Positions 63,095 to 64,000 of a DNA stretch of 64,000 nt are shown piece by piece. The number at the start of each line of letters is the position of its first letter. Position 1 is the stretch's first letter. The stretch covers positions 988,319,637 to 988,383,636 of the forward strand of contig CM066034.1 in the NCBI GenBank assembly GCA_033557465.1, given 5' to 3'. The DNA is from Ichthyophis bannanicus. Taxonomy: Eukaryota > Chordata > Amphibia > Gymnophiona > Ichthyophiidae. The notes beneath the pieces are model-generated. The model had not been told where the DNA came from, made no database searches, and saw nothing but the letters and a program-made list of their open reading frames with translations. The translations under genes were made by a program, and so were the position numbers.

Positions 63095-64000
63095 TAAGGC
63101 TGTCCCAAGATATTTTTGTGGTAGGAATTTTCCACATATGGAAGGTGTCTAGAGGGAGGTTCTGCCCATCCTTAAGAGTAGGGCAGTCGCCCAGGGAGCA
63201 GGTGGGAGGTGCTCTGGCACTCCAGCGAGGGGAAGATCAATTGTTCTCCTTTCCAGTAGGAGAATCTGTTGATCTCATCAAACCAGTTGGAAGAATCCTG
63301 AGGAGAGATCTGTGCAAGCTTTGCCTACAAGCATGAATATTCCTTGGTTGTCTTGGGACATTGCTTCGGGTTGCATTTGCTCACCCACAAGGTATTTGAC
63401 ATGATTTTTGTCTTCAGAGTGGAAGCAGAGGCCTCCTGCAGTTTCTTGGTGGTTAAAAGTGTGTAATAAAACTTAGATAATATTGACAAAGCTTCTGCTT
63501 GTTTGTATCAAGAGGAAGCTGTTGTAGTCTCAGTCTCTTGGATGATTTAGGGACTTCCTAGTGAGGGATTTCCTCCTGAGTAAGAGGGGGAGAGGAAAAG
63601 GAAACCTAGTGGGAACACAAGAAGGCCCAAGGCTTTCCTGCTAATGTGCACAAGAGAATTGAGAAGTGGATTTCAAGTACATTGGCACATTTTATGTTTT
63701 GGAAATGTGTAATTACTGAGGACTGACGCTGGCAAATTTACAGACTAGTTTCCCTGTAATATTCTCCAGTTGTGTTGGCTTTTTTTTTTTTTTTTTTTTG
63801 CTTTATCAAGTGAATTTTTCTAATTTGGAACAAACATACTAGACATGGATATTTTTTTTGATACGAAGTTTGGGATCCCCTAAGTTTGCTTCCAGCTATT
63901 GTTCCCACTCCAACCACCTGATACAGGCAGTAACTTTTATACCGCAGCCTCTGAAGGTAGACCTGTTTGATTTGCAGGATGTGTCCTGAAAACAGGAGTT
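63095..64000. other. Unrecognised stretch with poly(T)
   Basis: No recognisable domain or repeat. T22 run at about 63779-63800; a stretch of fragmentary frames (63082-63336) without domain. Confidence 0.5.

Noticed and set aside
63082..63336. 84-codon frame as a host exon
   Set aside because: Starts inside the right arm of the palindromic MITE and shows no domain.
63779..63800. Poly(T) as the tail of a processed pseudogene on the minus strand
   Set aside because: No coding sequence or TSD accompanies it; simple slippage is enough to explain it.

Overview
This is a repeat-saturated vertebrate nuclear window with no recognisable host gene. Nearly all recognisable coding sequence comes from retrotransposons: CR1-clade LINEs, L2-clade LINEs whose 3' ends are (AAATA)n-like, remnants of one or more further Jockey-superfamily LINEs, and one DIRS-type tyrosine-recombinase retrotransposon. 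Between them lie tRNA-headed SINEs with a MIR/CORE-like middle, and non-autonomous hAT-like and piggyBac-like DNA elements. A DIRS element with long open RT/RNase H and recombinase frames, next to abundant CR1 and L2, points to an amphibian. A caecilian is my best guess. This rests on repeat content only.

Layout. 1-4.7 kb: a CR1 copy split by two hAT-like elements (A, 481-1815; B, 2107-4081) that carry a G-rich minisatellite. 4.7-10.46 kb: minus-strand LINE remnants of at least two families, a SINE with a perfect target-site duplication (TSD), and a CR1 3' end. 10.46-17.59 kb: a DIRS element inside an L2 copy; its gag region is itself interrupted by another L2. 18-26.2 kb: SINEs, hAT MITEs, an L2 copy carrying a perfect palindrome, and a divergent minisatellite element (D). 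26.4-28.9 kb: an L2 copy interrupted by a CR1 3' fragment. 29-33.9 kb: mostly unrecognised sequence with short element ends. 33.9-39.5 kb: a CR1 copy with a large internal deletion, interrupted by a nearly full-length L2 ORF2. 39.5-44.6 kb: a roughly 70-bp satellite split by a long CR1 copy. 45.8-50.2 kb: an old CR1 broken by two insertions, then remnants of a different LINE. 50.2-54.84 kb: the best CR1 copy, with duplicated 5' promoter-like modules, an intact ORF1 (zinc finger plus SGNH esterase) and a near-open ORF2 that stops abruptly at a SINE head. 57.25-59.44 kb: hAT-like element C, carrying the same minisatellite cargo as A and B. 60-64 kb: mostly unrecognised, with a nested piggyBac-like element at 62.4-62.9 kb.

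How the parts work together. The LINEs supply EN/RT activity. SINE tails here match either the L2 3' end or an RTE-like 3' end, which suggests that the same tRNA/CORE head has used two mobilising partners. The DIRS element encodes gag-like, RT/RNase H and tyrosine recombinase proteins, and has the inverted terminal repeats plus internal complementary region expected of its rolling or circular replication model.

The most unusual observation is that the same cargo (a roughly 100-bp leader, the G-rich minisatellite and a 400-900 bp tail) sits inside three hAT-like elements whose terminal sequences are mutually different. Two of the three have exact 8-bp TSDs and matching ends.
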